Assembly: GCA_964489955.1 (NCBI GenBank)
Contig: CAZBAV010000006.1
Coordinates: forward strand, 1-64,000
Length of the DNA stretch: 64,000 bases
Source: Leadbetterella sp964489955
GTDB lineage: Bacteria > Bacteroidota > Bacteroidia > Cytophagales > Spirosomataceae
Direction: 5' to 3'
Position 1 is the stretch's first letter. Each line of letters starts with the position of its first letter. Both the position numbers and the translations under genes were made by a program. Shown here piece by piece: positions 26,669-36,449 of this stretch. Below the pieces are notes generated by a model. That model searched no databases and was not told where the DNA came from. It worked only from the letters and a program-made list of their open reading frames with translations.

Positions 26669-27547
26669 TTAAGCTGAAGTAAGTTCTTTTTTTGCGTTGG
26701 CATTACCTATATAAATAATAACACCAGCAGTGACAAACATGATTATACTATAAATGGCGGATGGGATAGACATGGCCGCATTTTGTAATAAAGTAGTGGC
26801 TATAGCAATACCAAGTGTGCCGTTTTGAATACCCGATTCTATAGAAATGGTGAGACTTTGCTTTTTGTTTAGTTTTATGGCTTTGGCTATAAAGTAGCTA
26901 ATAGTAAGACATAAGACATTCATAAGTAAAGCGGCAGGACCGGCCAGCTTAAAGAACTCGCCTAGGTTTTCCTTTTCCTTATATAATGCAGCCACGATAA
27001 TAAAGATCAAGAACAAAGCAGACAGGATTTTGAATACTTTCTGTGACTTTAAGGCGAAATCAGGGAACTTGTTTTTAAGGAACATTCCAATGGCAACAGG
27101 CAGTGCTGTTATAAAGAAAACCGACATTATGGTGCTGAAAACGGGTAGCAATTGTGTATTTTCATAATTCATGAAATGTTTTATAGAAAAGTTAATCACA
27201 AATGGTATAGTAAATATGGTAACCATACTAGAAAACACCGTGAGTGTGATAGCAAGGGCTGTGTCGCCCTTGGAGAGATGTGTAATGAGGTTAGATGTGG
27301 GTCCTGCGGGACAAGAAGCTAATATCATCAAACCCACTGCCAGTTCAAGTTGGAGACCCAATACAGAAATAACAAACCAGGCTATTAATGGTAAGCCAAT
27401 TACATGGAATATTATACCCAGTGCCATGGCTTTGGGATAAAGCAATACTCTTTTAAAATCGTCTACAACAAGAGTGAGTCCCATGCCCAGCATTATGAAA
27501 GCTAAAGCTAATGGTAAGAAAATCTGGGTGATTAAGTTTGATTCCAT
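26669..27547 (-). CDS. Bile acid:sodium symporter (BASS) family transporter
   Basis: The 292-residue protein has nine to ten hydrophobic helices along its length. The segment ASCPAGPTSNLITHLSKGD (about 77-95) matches the unwound sodium-binding motif of the BASS family, so it is a sodium-coupled symporter of the inner membrane. In bacteria such proteins move organic acids such as pantoate, pyruvate or bile acids. As first gene of an operon with a deacetylase and a sialidase-like enzyme, it may import an acidic sugar or glycan breakdown product; this is inference. The start is ATG at 27547, and the promoter candidate lies about 220 nt upstream. Confidence 0.85.
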   Translation of the reverse strand: MESNLITQIFLPLALAFIMLGMGLTLVVDDFKRVLLYPKAMALGIIFHVIGLPLIAWFVISVLGLQLELAVGLMILASCPAGPTSNLITHLSKGDTALAITLTVFSSMVTIFTIPFVINFSIKHFMNYENTQLLPVFSTIMSVFFITALPVAIGMFLKNKFPDFALKSQKVFKILSALFLIFIIVAALYKEKENLGEFFKLAGPAALLMNVLCLTISYFIAKAIKLNKKQSLTISIESGIQNGTLGIAIATTLLQNAAMSIPSAIYSIIMFVTAGVIIYIGNANAKKELTSA

Positions 27548-27734
27548 TTTGGATGATTCTTTAGGTAAGGTTAAACCGTTGGTAATACTAATAAGGAATA
27601 CTTTTTTTTCTGGGAAAAGGACTATCGTATCCTTAGCGTGTAGTCTAGAATGGATACGGCATTTAAAGTTTAAGTTAAATTATTGTTATCAAAAAAAGTC
27701 AAATTTTTGTAAAAATGTTAATATTTGGCTGTTT

Positions 27735-27761
27735 TGCGTAAAGTGAGGATTATTTTACGCA
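27735..27761. promoter_or_regulatory. Operator-like inverted repeat TGCGTAAA-N11-TTTACGCA
   Basis: The perfect 8-bp arms with an 11-nt spacer lie in a divergent promoter region. The right arm ends 6 nt before the minus-strand -7 candidate. The binding protein is unknown; LacI-, AraC- or CRP-like dimers recognise sites of this scale. Confidence 0.4.
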
Positions 27762-27766
27762 TTTCG

Positions 27767-27774
27767 CAAACATA
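27767..27774 (-). promoter_or_regulatory. Candidate -7 promoter element for the BASS operon
   Basis: On the minus strand this reads TATGTTTG, an exact match, but the leader would be about 210 nt and no -33 box is evident. Confidence 0.35.
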
Positions 27775-27873
27775 GCATTGTTTTTAGTTTCTAGTTTTAC
27801 CATAAGAAAGTCAGAACCAGGCAGCCAAGATGACTCTGTACCGAAATAAAGTTAACCCTAAGAATTATGTTTT

Positions 27874-28413
27874 ATGGAAAAGTCGTTGAATGAAGTATGT
27901 AGTACAACAAACTCTTATGAGAGTTTCGAAAAATTGTATAGCAAGTATTATCAATCTGCTTTGATATTTTTGGTTTCCATAATAAAGAATAGGGAGGAGG
28001 CAGAAAATATGGTTCAAGATGTGTTCTTAAAAATCTGGATGAAAAGAGAGAAGCTTGTACTGGACTCTAGCCTTCAAGCATACGTTTTCACGAGTTTAAG
28101 GAACATAGCATTTGACTACCTAAAGAAATGTGCCAAGGACGAGAAATTGAAAACAATGTTTTTGGATGATATGAAAAGTTTTGAGGAGAATGAGGCCTAT
28201 GCAACCGAATCTGTAGCCAAAGTGGTGGATAAGGCTATCAATAAACTAACAGAAAAAAGGAAAATGATTATAAAGCTAAATATAGAAGACGGAAAGTCTT
28301 ACCAAGAGATAGCCCAAATCATGCAGATTTCTAAAAACACGGTAAAAAATCAGCTCATTAAAGCAAAACAACATTTACGAAACTATATAGAGTATCCTAT
28401 TTTAACTAGTTAA
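27874..28413 (+). CDS. ECF-type RNA polymerase sigma factor
   Basis: The 179-residue protein has region 2 (ENMVQDVFLKIWMKREKL, then YVFTSLRNIAFDYLKK) and region 4 (MIIKLNIEDGKSYQEIAQIM followed by the ISKNTVKNQL recognition helix), the layout of ECF sigma factors of the SusC/FecI-linked group common in Bacteroidota. Those usually sit next to a FecR-like anti-sigma gene; none follows here. Instead a purple acid phosphatase gene begins 10 nt after the stop, and a susC operon starts 1.7 kb downstream. I infer that it controls that operon. An incomplete FecR-like ORF lies at the far end of that operon. Confidence 0.9.
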   Translation: MEKSLNEVCSTTNSYESFEKLYSKYYQSALIFLVSIIKNREEAENMVQDVFLKIWMKREKLVLDSSLQAYVFTSLRNIAFDYLKKCAKDEKLKTMFLDDMKSFEENEAYATESVAKVVDKAINKLTEKRKMIIKLNIEDGKSYQEIAQIMQISKNTVKNQLIKAKQHLRNYIEYPILTS

Positions 28414-28423
28414 ACCCTTTATC

Positions 28424-29743
28424 ATGTTTAAGCGGTATATTATTTTATTAGCATTTACGTACTTTCCTACTTCCTTTTTAACTGCACAAACCATTAATTC
28501 TCATGACCAAGCTTTAAAGGTCAACTTAAATCCCAACGATCTTTTCCCATCGGTTTATCCCGACAGGATTATTCTAAATTTAACCAGCACACCTACAAAC
28601 AGTATGGGTATAAATTGGCGTACAGATATTACCCAGCATAAAGGGATGGTACAGTATGCCAAAGCGAGCCACGGAACACAGTTTTTAAAGCAGTTAGACT
28701 CGGTAAGTTCAGTGGTTACTAATTTGGTGGTTTCTTATGACAAGGAACCCGATGTGCACGCAAACTATCATTCTGCGGTGTTACAAAACCTTACAGCGGG
28801 GGAAGATTATGTATACAGAGTAGGAAATGGGAAGCACTGGTCGGAATGGTTTCAGTTTTCTATGCCCGGAAAGAAGGAAAAAACTAGCTTTCTTTATTTC
28901 GGCGATGCCCAAAACGACGTAAAAGACCATTGGTCACGCTTACTTAGGAATGCATACCGGATAGAGCCCAATATAGATTTTATGGTTCATGGAGGAGACC
29001 TCATTAATCGCCATAATCATGATATAGAGTGGGGTGGTTGGTTTGCGGCGGGAGGGTTTATCCACGCCACCATCCCAAGTATTATGGTAGCTGGTAACCA
29101 CGAATATGGAAAAGGAACGGGACTGTCTCCCCAATGGCGAGCTCAATTTACTCTTCCCGAAAACGGACCACCAAAGTTAGAAGAAACAAGTTATTCAGTA
29201 GATTTTCCAGATCTCAAGATGGTGGCTCTGGATGCCAAAATGATTGATGACCACAAAGAGTTAGAAGAGTCTACAGTACGATGGTTAGAGCAAGTATTAA
29301 CAAGTAACCCTAGGAAATGGACTGTAGTGGTGGTGCATTATCCACTGTTTTCTACCAAGTCCAATAGAGATAATGAAAATTTAAGAAAAACGTTTAAACC
29401 TATTTTTGAGAAATTTAAGGTAGACTTGGTGCTGCAGGGGCATGATCATGGATACGGTAGGGGAAACATTGAAAGCGGGCCTACTAAACACGTAACTTCC
29501 TATGTGGTATCTAATGCTGGTCCCAAAATGTATGAAGTTGGGGATAATAAAGACTGGATGACTCGCAAAGCCGGGTATACTCAGCTATTTCAGGTGGTGT
29601 CCATAGAGGACAATGAACTAAACTACAAAGCTTATACCGCCAAAGGAGATCTATACGATGCTTTTGTACTCAAAAAGGGCAAAAATGGGAGCAACACTAT
29701 AGTAGAGAAAGTACCCAATACTCCAGAGCTGAGACAACCTTAA
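28424..29743 (+). CDS. Secreted purple acid phosphatase-like metallophosphoesterase
   Basis: This is a 439-residue protein. A signal peptide ends near FLTAQ, an N-terminal fibronectin-III-like domain (about 40-135) follows with ending HWSEWFQFSMPG, then the calcineurin-like catalytic domain with the metal-ligand blocks GDAQND, GGDLIN, AGNHEYG, VVHYPLF and GHDHGYGRG. This matches bacterial purple acid phosphatases, which use a dinuclear metal centre to release phosphate from esters outside the cytoplasm. It is apparently co-transcribed with the ECF sigma factor, so it may act on the same nutrient or on phosphate release from it. A possible weak terminator follows. Confidence 0.88.
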   Translation: MFKRYIILLAFTYFPTSFLTAQTINSHDQALKVNLNPNDLFPSVYPDRIILNLTSTPTNSMGINWRTDITQHKGMVQYAKASHGTQFLKQLDSVSSVVTNLVVSYDKEPDVHANYHSAVLQNLTAGEDYVYRVGNGKHWSEWFQFSMPGKKEKTSFLYFGDAQNDVKDHWSRLLRNAYRIEPNIDFMVHGGDLINRHNHDIEWGGWFAAGGFIHATIPSIMVAGNHEYGKGTGLSPQWRAQFTLPENGPPKLEETSYSVDFPDLKMVALDAKMIDDHKELEESTVRWLEQVLTSNPRKWTVVVVHYPLFSTKSNRDNENLRKTFKPIFEKFKVDLVLQGHDHGYGRGNIESGPTKHVTSYVVSNAGPKMYEVGDNKDWMTRKAGYTQLFQVVSIEDNELNYKAYTAKGDLYDAFVLKKGKNGSNTIVEKVPNTPELRQP

Positions 29744-30134
29744 ACCAGACTGGTCTGAAGACTTGCTTTCTAAATTGAATCAAGAGTGTATTATCGGTGA
29801 GGTAGTACACTCTTATTTTGATCTAAACCCAAAATACTTCGGAGTTTTGTATTTTCTTGAAAATACTACTCATGCATTTCTTCTTCGCCTAAATCTTTAT
29901 GATTAGGGTAAAATTCTACCAAATGTTTAATTCAGTTTCAGTAAATGTACATATAGTCTCTCTTTGTGGAGGATTTGGTTCAGGATTGTAAGCCCCAAGC
30001 TTTAATTCTTTAGACTTAGTTAGTATTGAAACTAGATTAAAATAAAGTTATTTTCTTTCTTAAAGTAGCCCCGGAGTAGTCCATTTATTTTCATGTAGAG
30101 TATTGTCAACTAGGAATCAACATTAATTTAACCT
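29744..30134. other. 391-nt intergenic region upstream of the second susC
   Basis: It holds a hairpin near its left end (29782-29814) and a seven-of-eight -7 match, TCTCTTTG (29959-29966). A 30-codon ATG frame at 29899-29991 is present but has no support. No other gene or repeat is seen. Confidence 0.55.
29782..29820 (+). terminator. Possible terminator after the phosphatase gene
   Basis: AAGAGTGTA and TACACTCTT form a perfect 9-bp stem with a 15-nt loop, followed only by ATTTTG. The long loop and short T-run make this weak. Confidence 0.5.
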
Positions 30135-33100
30135 ATGAAACAAAACTCCAATCGAATCAGGATGCTAGCAGTGGTTTTGGTACTGCTGGTGCTCCACTCT
30201 ATAGCCAATGTGGCTATGGCACAAACTAGGACAATTACCGGGAAAGTTACCGCCTCTGGTGACAAAGAAGGTTTGCCTGGGGTGAACATTGTCCAAAAAA
30301 AGGCAAACAAAGGTGTTGCTACCAACGCCAACGGAGACTTCCGGATAGACGTGACAGGAAACGATGCAATTTTGGTATTTTCCTTTCTAGGTTTTAAAAC
30401 CCAAGAAGTAACTGTAGGAAACCAGAGTGTACTGAACGTTATCTTAGAACCAACCGAAAGCAGTTTGGAGGAAGTGGTGGTAACAGCCCTCGGTATTAAG
30501 CGGGAAGAGAGATCTCTCGGTTACTCTGTGGGTAAAGTAGATGGTAAGGAACTTAACCATGTGGTACAAGAAAACGTACTTAACAGTTTAGCAGGCCGCG
30601 TGGCGGGGGTTACTATTAACTCTACCGGTGGTACGGGCTCATCTGTAAGTATGGTTATTAGGGGAGCCAACTCTCTAAATAGCGATAACCAGCCACTATT
30701 TGTTATTGATGGGGTTCCTATTAGTAACACGCTCAATAACATTAGTGAAGGCGGCCGTGATAACCGTGTAGACTTTGGTAACGCCATAAGTAACCTTAAT
30801 CCAGATGATATCGAGAGTATATCGGTGTTAAAAGGGCCAAGTGCAGCAGCACTTTATGGTTCAAGGGCAGGTAATGGTGTGGTTCTTATTACTACCAAGA
30901 GCGGTGCCACTGTGAACAAGATGACAGTTACTATAAACAGCAGTACGGTATTTGATAAACCTGTAGGCTTCTTAAAATGGCAAAGCTATCTAGGGCCAGG
31001 TTTATTTTCGTCCATCCCACCTGCACTTACAGGTAACCCAGGATCAAACTTCTACGGATTTTTAGGTGGTTTAATAGACGAGTCGGCGGGTGCATTGTTT
31101 GGAGCCCAGCTCGATAAAGGTTATGAAGAAGTACAATGGAATAGCCCTTTGGATGAAAACGGAAAGAAAATAAAAATGCCTTTGGTTTCACATCCGGACA
31201 ATGTTAAGAACTTTGTACAAACTGGTATTACTACGACCAATGGTATTTCTATTGCGAACAATTCGTCAGGATATAATTACAGGTTGTCCTATTCCAATAT
31301 GAATAATAGAGGTATAATTCCTAATACGGATCTGTTTCGGAATACCATAAACCTTAATACCTCACTTAAAGTAACCAATAAGATTACGCTAGGTTCGGTA
31401 ATAGACTTTAGCCGTAATAATTCCAATAACAGGCCAGCAGGAAACAGAGGTGCCAATCCTTTGCAGTGGGCGTACAACACATCGCCGCATATAGATATCC
31501 GTGATATGCGAGATTACTGGGTAGCGGGCCAAGAGGGTTTACAACAGAGAACCTGGAATAGGGCTATGAATAATCCATATTTCCTTGCATACGAGGTAAA
31601 CAATGGTTTTGAACGTGATAGGATATACGGAAACATCCGTGCGGATTATCAGGTTACGCCTGCTTTTAATGTGATGGTACGCTACTCGCTAGATAAGCTA
31701 AACGAAACCCGTGATATGAAGGTGCCTTATAGCTACAGTGAGAGTGCAAAAGGTGCCTATGCCTTACATAACATTTCTAATTTTGAGTCTAATATGGATT
31801 TCCTTGCTACTTACAAAAAGGACATCTCAGACTTTAATCTTTCGGTTTCTGTGGGAGGAAACAATCGGTACAATACAGGTTTTAGCCATTCCAATTCTTC
31901 CAAAGAAGGTGGTTTAATTGTGCCAGATGTATATACGGTACAAAACATTGCTCCAGAGCAGTTAAACTTTAATAGTAACACCTTTAAAAGGGCAATCTAT
32001 AGTGTTTATGGCTTGGCAAATCTTGGGTATAAAAATATGGTTTTCTTGGATGTAACCGCACGTAACGACTGGTCTTCGACTCTTCCTGCTGCTAACCGAT
32101 CGTATTTTTACCCTTCTGCTTCATTGAGTATATTGGCCAATGAGTTTATACCCATGTCTAAAAACGTAAACTTATTTAAACTACGTGGTGGGGTGGCTCA
32201 AGTGGGTAATGATGCCAATCCGTACAGTTTGTTAGGCGTTTTAGGTAACGCAGGTGCTTGGGCAGGTGTGCCAAGGCTTACTACACCTGGTACTTTATTG
32301 TCACCAGATTTAAAGCCAGAAATTGTAACTTCTTATGAAGCTGGTTTAGATTACAATATGTACAACAGCAGATTAAGGTTCTCTGCCACATATTACCATG
32401 TGAATAGCAAAAACCAGATTCTAAATGCTAAGCTACCGCCGTCTTCAGGTTATAGTAGCAAGAACATAAATGCTGGTTTGGTAGAGAGTAAAGGATGGGA
32501 GTTTGTTTTGGGTGGTACACCTATTGCCCGCAAAGACTTCCGTTGGGATGTAAACCTTAACTGGACACGTAACAGAACTACCATCAAAGAGCTTTCTGAT
32601 GATATTCCGTTTTTCACACTATGGGAAGATGCCAAAGGAGCTGCCCGTACATATGTGGGAGAGCAAATCGGCGATATCTATGATGCGGAGGTAGTTACAG
32701 TAAAAGACAAGAGCTCTCCTTATTATGGGTTCCCAATTATTAACCCAAATACCGGTTTATGGCAAGAAATAAGTCATGTAAATGCTAGGAATAAGGTAGG
32801 TAACTTTAACCCAGATTTCATTATGGGTATGCAGTCTTCTCTTACTTATAAGGGTATTTCATTAAACTTCTCTTTAGACTGGCGTAATGGCGGAGATTTC
32901 CTTTCGCAGACCTACCGTTATGGAGCATCTAACGGGCAGTCAGGATTAGTATATGAGAATCTTATCAATCCTAACGGTATGACCGGTAAAGATCTAAGGG
33001 ATTATCTTATGGGAAATCCTTCTGCTTTGATTAATGTACAAAATGGTATGTTCCCTATAGTAGGAGGACCCACTCCGGATTGGGGTAGTTTCCCGTTTAT

Positions 33101-33566
33101 GTATGATCCGGGTATTGGCCAAGAAGTACCGCTACCGCACGGAGGTGTTTTTATTCCAGGTGTAATAGCCACAGGATACGACGAAAACGGAAATCCTACA
33201 GGATTTAGAGAGAACTTAGGCGAAGCAGGAACCAAATTTATTCCATTTGCCGCAAGCAATCCTTGGGAATTTGCCCGTCCATATATGTATGATGCCTCTT
33301 TTGTTAAGCTACGAGAGATTTCCCTAGGCTATAGTTTGCCGCAATCCCTAATTAAAAAGTGGAAAGTACAAAATGTAAACTTTTCTGTGTACAGCAGAAA
33401 CATCCTCTTGTGGACCGCTGCTAAAATCAATATAGACCCAGAAACTGCTTTCCAGTTAGAGTCGGGTATACAAGGTGGCCAGTCGCAGTTTAAACAAGGG
33501 ATTGAGCGTTATAATGTTAACCCATTAGTAATTCCTATTGGATTTAAATTAGGTATAACCTTCTAA
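30135..33566 (+). CDS. SusC/RagA family TonB-linked outer-membrane transporter
   Basis: This is a 1143-residue transporter. The signal peptide ends VAMAQ (about 30), the CarboxypepD_reg-like domain starts ITGKVTASGDKEGLPGVN, the TonB box/plug region follows with VVTALGIKREERSLGY and PLFVIDGVPI, and a beta-barrel fills the rest. It is the first gene of a tight operon with a SusD partner (1-nt spacing), a ceramidase-like protein and a PqaA-like protein, so the imported substrate is processed by them. Expression probably depends on the ECF sigma factor upstream. The sequence differs strongly from the 4652-7762 SusC. The family call is secure and the substrate inferred only. Confidence 0.96.
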   Translation: MKQNSNRIRMLAVVLVLLVLHSIANVAMAQTRTITGKVTASGDKEGLPGVNIVQKKANKGVATNANGDFRIDVTGNDAILVFSFLGFKTQEVTVGNQSVLNVILEPTESSLEEVVVTALGIKREERSLGYSVGKVDGKELNHVVQENVLNSLAGRVAGVTINSTGGTGSSVSMVIRGANSLNSDNQPLFVIDGVPISNTLNNISEGGRDNRVDFGNAISNLNPDDIESISVLKGPSAAALYGSRAGNGVVLITTKSGATVNKMTVTINSSTVFDKPVGFLKWQSYLGPGLFSSIPPALTGNPGSNFYGFLGGLIDESAGALFGAQLDKGYEEVQWNSPLDENGKKIKMPLVSHPDNVKNFVQTGITTTNGISIANNSSGYNYRLSYSNMNNRGIIPNTDLFRNTINLNTSLKVTNKITLGSVIDFSRNNSNNRPAGNRGANPLQWAYNTSPHIDIRDMRDYWVAGQEGLQQRTWNRAMNNPYFLAYEVNNGFERDRIYGNIRADYQVTPAFNVMVRYSLDKLNETRDMKVPYSYSESAKGAYALHNISNFESNMDFLATYKKDISDFNLSVSVGGNNRYNTGFSHSNSSKEGGLIVPDVYTVQNIAPEQLNFNSNTFKRAIYSVYGLANLGYKNMVFLDVTARNDWSSTLPAANRSYFYPSASLSILANEFIPMSKNVNLFKLRGGVAQVGNDANPYSLLGVLGNAGAWAGVPRLTTPGTLLSPDLKPEIVTSYEAGLDYNMYNSRLRFSATYYHVNSKNQILNAKLPPSSGYSSKNINAGLVESKGWEFVLGGTPIARKDFRWDVNLNWTRNRTTIKELSDDIPFFTLWEDAKGAARTYVGEQIGDIYDAEVVTVKDKSSPYYGFPIINPNTGLWQEISHVNARNKVGNFNPDFIMGMQSSLTYKGISLNFSLDWRNGGDFLSQTYRYGASNGQSGLVYENLINPNGMTGKDLRDYLMGNPSALINVQNGMFPIVGGPTPDWGSFPFMYDPGIGQEVPLPHGGVFIPGVIATGYDENGNPTGFRENLGEAGTKFIPFAASNPWEFARPYMYDASFVKLREISLGYSLPQSLIKKWKVQNVNFSVYSRNILLWTAAKINIDPETAFQLESGIQGGQSQFKQGIERYNVNPLVIPIGFKLGITF

Positions 33567-33567
33567 A

Positions 33568-35217
33568 ATGCAGATAATGATGAAAAATTATAACTTACGA
33601 AAATTTAGTTTACCTGTATTGTTGTCGGTACTACTAGTGTCTTGTCATGATCTTACGGAACTCAACGTAAACCCTAACGGAGTAAATCCGGGAACTGCAA
33701 ACCCTAACCTGGTTTTGTCTACAGTTCTAACAGAAACAGGCCGTTCTTTTGTGAACCTGGGTTACCAGGATTTGGCAGGAGTTATGCAACATACCCAAAA
33801 AGATGGGTGGTCTGGAGGACATAATGATTACGAGTGGGGTGGTAGCCAAAGTTGGAGTGGATATTATAACATTCTGAGAGATAACCAGTTTGTATATGAC
33901 CGTTCGGTAGAATTGGGTTTTGAGCTACAACAGGGCATGTCTTTAGTGATGAAATCTATGCTTTTTGGGCTTATCACAGACCTTTGGGGTGATGCTCCTT
34001 ATACCGATGCCCTGAAAGGTGCCGAAGGTGGACAACAATATACTTTTCCTGTATATGACTCACAAGAGGTTATCTATACTGGAATAATTGCCGACTTAGA
34101 AAAAGCCAATACGCTTTTATCTAAAAATGCAAACGAGTATACAAGCACAGTAGGTAATGTAGATGTTTATTATCAAGGCAATCCCTTGAAATGGAGAAAG
34201 TTGGCTAATTCTTTGATGCTTAGGTATTACAATAGGATTTCGGCAAAAAAACCTGATGTAGCCAAAACAGGAATAGAAAAGATGCTTGCCAGTCCAAGCC
34301 AATATCCCTTAATTACAGCAGCTGCAGATGATGCCGCAATGCCTTTTGCTGGGAATAGCAATGCAGACTCTTGGCCAGCTAATACTACTTATGACTTAGA
34401 TGGAAGTAATTACAGGAGGCTGAAAATGGGAGCCACTTTGGTAGAGAAACTTTTAGAGTTTAAAGACCCTAGAATTGGCGTTTGGGCAAACAAAGTACAA
34501 ATTCCAATTATTGTAGACCCTACTTTGCCAGCTGGTACAGACAGGATAGAAAATGGTAAAAGATATCTTTCTCCAGATAAGGTGCAGGTATCTGTGAATA
34601 CCAATCCGGAATATGTAGGTTTGCCTACTGGTATCCTTTTGGGCGGATTTTACAACATGAACCCTAACGGAAATCAGGCAGCTCATAACCCGCATGTTTC
34701 TTGGTTAAATGACATCTACAAGAATGCAAGTGGTCCTTTGTTAAAATCACGTTTGGTAACAGCGGCAGAAGTTAACTTCATATTAGCCGAAGCTGCACAA
34801 AGGGGATGGAATGTTGGTAATGCAGAAACGCATTACAATGCAGCTATAAAAGCTTCTTTTGACTCTTGGGGTCTTACAGCCGCCTATGCCGCCTACATAG
34901 CAGGGGCAAATGTAAAATATAATGGTACTGTAAAGCAAATCATAGAACAAAAATGGATAGCAAGCTGGACTGCCGCTACAGAAGCGTGGTTTGACTACAG
35001 ACGCACAGGTTTCCCTGATTTAAAGCCAGGGCCAAACGGGCGGAGGAATGTTTTGCCTGTACGTTTTTATTACATGCAGGATGAGCTTAACCTTAACCAG
35101 ACCAATGCCCAAAGTGCAGTGGGGAAACTAGAAAGTACCACATTTTCAGGTGCAGATGGGGCAAATAGTGCTTGGTCTAAACCTTGGGTATTACAAGGAA
35201 CAGGCAAGCCATGGTAA
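33568..35217 (+). CDS. SusD/RagB-like outer-membrane lipoprotein (SusD-like group 2)
   Basis: The 549-residue protein has a lipobox VLLVSC ending at about Cys26 (ATG at 33568 or 33577). It starts after the Cys with DLTELNVNPNGVNPGTANP, and later shows LWGDAPYTDAL and WFDYRRTGFPDL, which are typical of the SusD/RagB nutrient-binding lipoproteins of the second SusD group rather than the SusD-like protein at 3159. The gene begins 1 nt after the susC stop. It should bind the substrate on the cell surface and pass it to SusC. The 3' end overlaps the next gene by 7 nt, which suggests translational coupling. Confidence 0.94.
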   Translation: MQIMMKNYNLRKFSLPVLLSVLLVSCHDLTELNVNPNGVNPGTANPNLVLSTVLTETGRSFVNLGYQDLAGVMQHTQKDGWSGGHNDYEWGGSQSWSGYYNILRDNQFVYDRSVELGFELQQGMSLVMKSMLFGLITDLWGDAPYTDALKGAEGGQQYTFPVYDSQEVIYTGIIADLEKANTLLSKNANEYTSTVGNVDVYYQGNPLKWRKLANSLMLRYYNRISAKKPDVAKTGIEKMLASPSQYPLITAAADDAAMPFAGNSNADSWPANTTYDLDGSNYRRLKMGATLVEKLLEFKDPRIGVWANKVQIPIIVDPTLPAGTDRIENGKRYLSPDKVQVSVNTNPEYVGLPTGILLGGFYNMNPNGNQAAHNPHVSWLNDIYKNASGPLLKSRLVTAAEVNFILAEAAQRGWNVGNAETHYNAAIKASFDSWGLTAAYAAYIAGANVKYNGTVKQIIEQKWIASWTAATEAWFDYRRTGFPDLKPGPNGRRNVLPVRFYYMQDELNLNQTNAQSAVGKLESTTFSGADGANSAWSKPWVLQGTGKPW

Positions 35218-36449
35218 GAATAGTATGGATACTTCTTTTGGTTTTCTCAATACCTTCCTTTGGACAGACGTTCAGGGCGGGAGTGGCCGTGAAAAATATT
35301 ACACCTAAGCCTCTGCTTCCTATATCCGGAGGGGTAGGAGTACCCAAAGAAGCACATACACAAAAAGGTAACTTGTATGCCAGGGCTTTAGTTCTGGCAT
35401 ACGGTACTACCACTGTAGCTTTGGTAAGTGTAGATAATCTGGGATGGCCAGCGGTATTAGGCGATAAAGCAAGAGCAAAAGTCCCTTCTATATTTTCCCA
35501 AAATATTATTATTGCGGCTACACATACCCATAGTGCTCCGGATGCCTACGCATTTCCGGATGAAAAGGGCAAAAGCTATGCAGACTTAAAGTATCTGGAT
35601 TGGTGCACAGAACAAATTGCAGCTGCTATTAATGAAGCATACCAAGCATTGGAGGAAGTTTCCATGAAAGTTGGTTATGGCAAAGTGGCAAAAGGTATCG
35701 CATATAATTATTATGCACCAGACCTATATGACCCAAACTGCGGAGTACTGCAATTCTTAAAGAAAAAAGATGGGGCAGCTTTGGCTACTCTGGTAAATTT
35801 TGCCATTCATCCCGAAGTTTTAGGTTCAAAACAGGGGATTCTTAGCCCGGATTTATGTGGTCCATTATATGATCACATAGAAGAACAAGGAGGCGGAACC
35901 GCAATTTTTTTTAACGGAGCTTTGGGAGGTATGGTCACTGCAGATACCCGGAGGCCAAACAGCCAGGAAGATAATCGTTGGGAAGAGTGTATCCGGATAG
36001 GGAATTTGCTTGGTAGTGAGGCTCTAAGGCTGTTGAAAGATGCTCCTGTGTTACAATCTCCCAACTTGGCTGTGCGGTCGCATAAAGTGTCATTTCCTGT
36101 GGAGTCAGATATTATGAAATATATTTTGAAGTATTCTCCTATGGGTTATAGTTTGGATAGCAGTGGGAAAATATCTACTACCCAAAATCTTGTGAATATC
36201 GGGCCTGCAAGACTAGTGACTATTCCCGGAGAGGCTTTACCTAACATAGGTTATTACCTTAAACGTAAGATGGATAGTAAATTTCCGTTCTTATTGGGCT
36301 TAGCAAACGATGCTTTTGGCTATATACTCAGCAAAGAAGACTTTGATAGTTTTGACCGCTACCAGTATATCACAAAAACCAGTTTAGGCAGTGAAACTGG
36401 AGAAGTATTAATTAACGAAACACTTAAATTGTTGAAAGAAAATGAATAA
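35211..36449 (+). CDS. Neutral/alkaline ceramidase N-terminal domain-like secreted protein
   Basis: The 412-residue protein, started at the ATG overlapping the susD stop (ATGGTAA), has a signal peptide ending PSFGQ; an in-frame ATG at 35184 gives a poor N-terminus. The core matches the N-terminal domain of neutral ceramidase: AGVAVKNITPKPLLPISGG, LYARALVLAYG, then the zinc-binding AATHTHSAPD and NFAIHPEVLG. It lacks the C-terminal Ig-like domain of true ceramidases (about 650 residues), so it may act on a different amide, lactone or ester. It lies between susD and the PqaA-like gene, with 7- and 8-nt overlaps. The fold call is good, the substrate open. Confidence 0.75.
   Translation: MVRIVWILLLVFSIPSFGQTFRAGVAVKNITPKPLLPISGGVGVPKEAHTQKGNLYARALVLAYGTTTVALVSVDNLGWPAVLGDKARAKVPSIFSQNIIIAATHTHSAPDAYAFPDEKGKSYADLKYLDWCTEQIAAAINEAYQALEEVSMKVGYGKVAKGIAYNYYAPDLYDPNCGVLQFLKKKDGAALATLVNFAIHPEVLGSKQGILSPDLCGPLYDHIEEQGGGTAIFFNGALGGMVTADTRRPNSQEDNRWEECIRIGNLLGSEALRLLKDAPVLQSPNLAVRSHKVSFPVESDIMKYILKYSPMGYSLDSSGKISTTQNLVNIGPARLVTIPGEALPNIGYYLKRKMDSKFPFLLGLANDAFGYILSKEDFDSFDRYQYITKTSLGSETGEVLINETLKLLKENE

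Larger units (their letters stand above)
27548..27873. other. 326-nt divergent regulatory region between the BASS operon and the ECF sigma gene
   Basis: No gene is seen. It contains the inverted repeat TGCGTAAA (27735-27742) / TTTACGCA (27754-27761), overlapping the downstream edge of a minus-strand -7 candidate (27767-27774), so a regulator could control the BASS operon or both genes from here. Confidence 0.55.

Noticed and set aside
29899..29991. 30-codon ATG frame upstream of the second susC, ending GGFGSGL
   Set aside because: I considered a small peptide or leader, but there is no ribosome-binding site, no partner enzyme gene and no codon signal.
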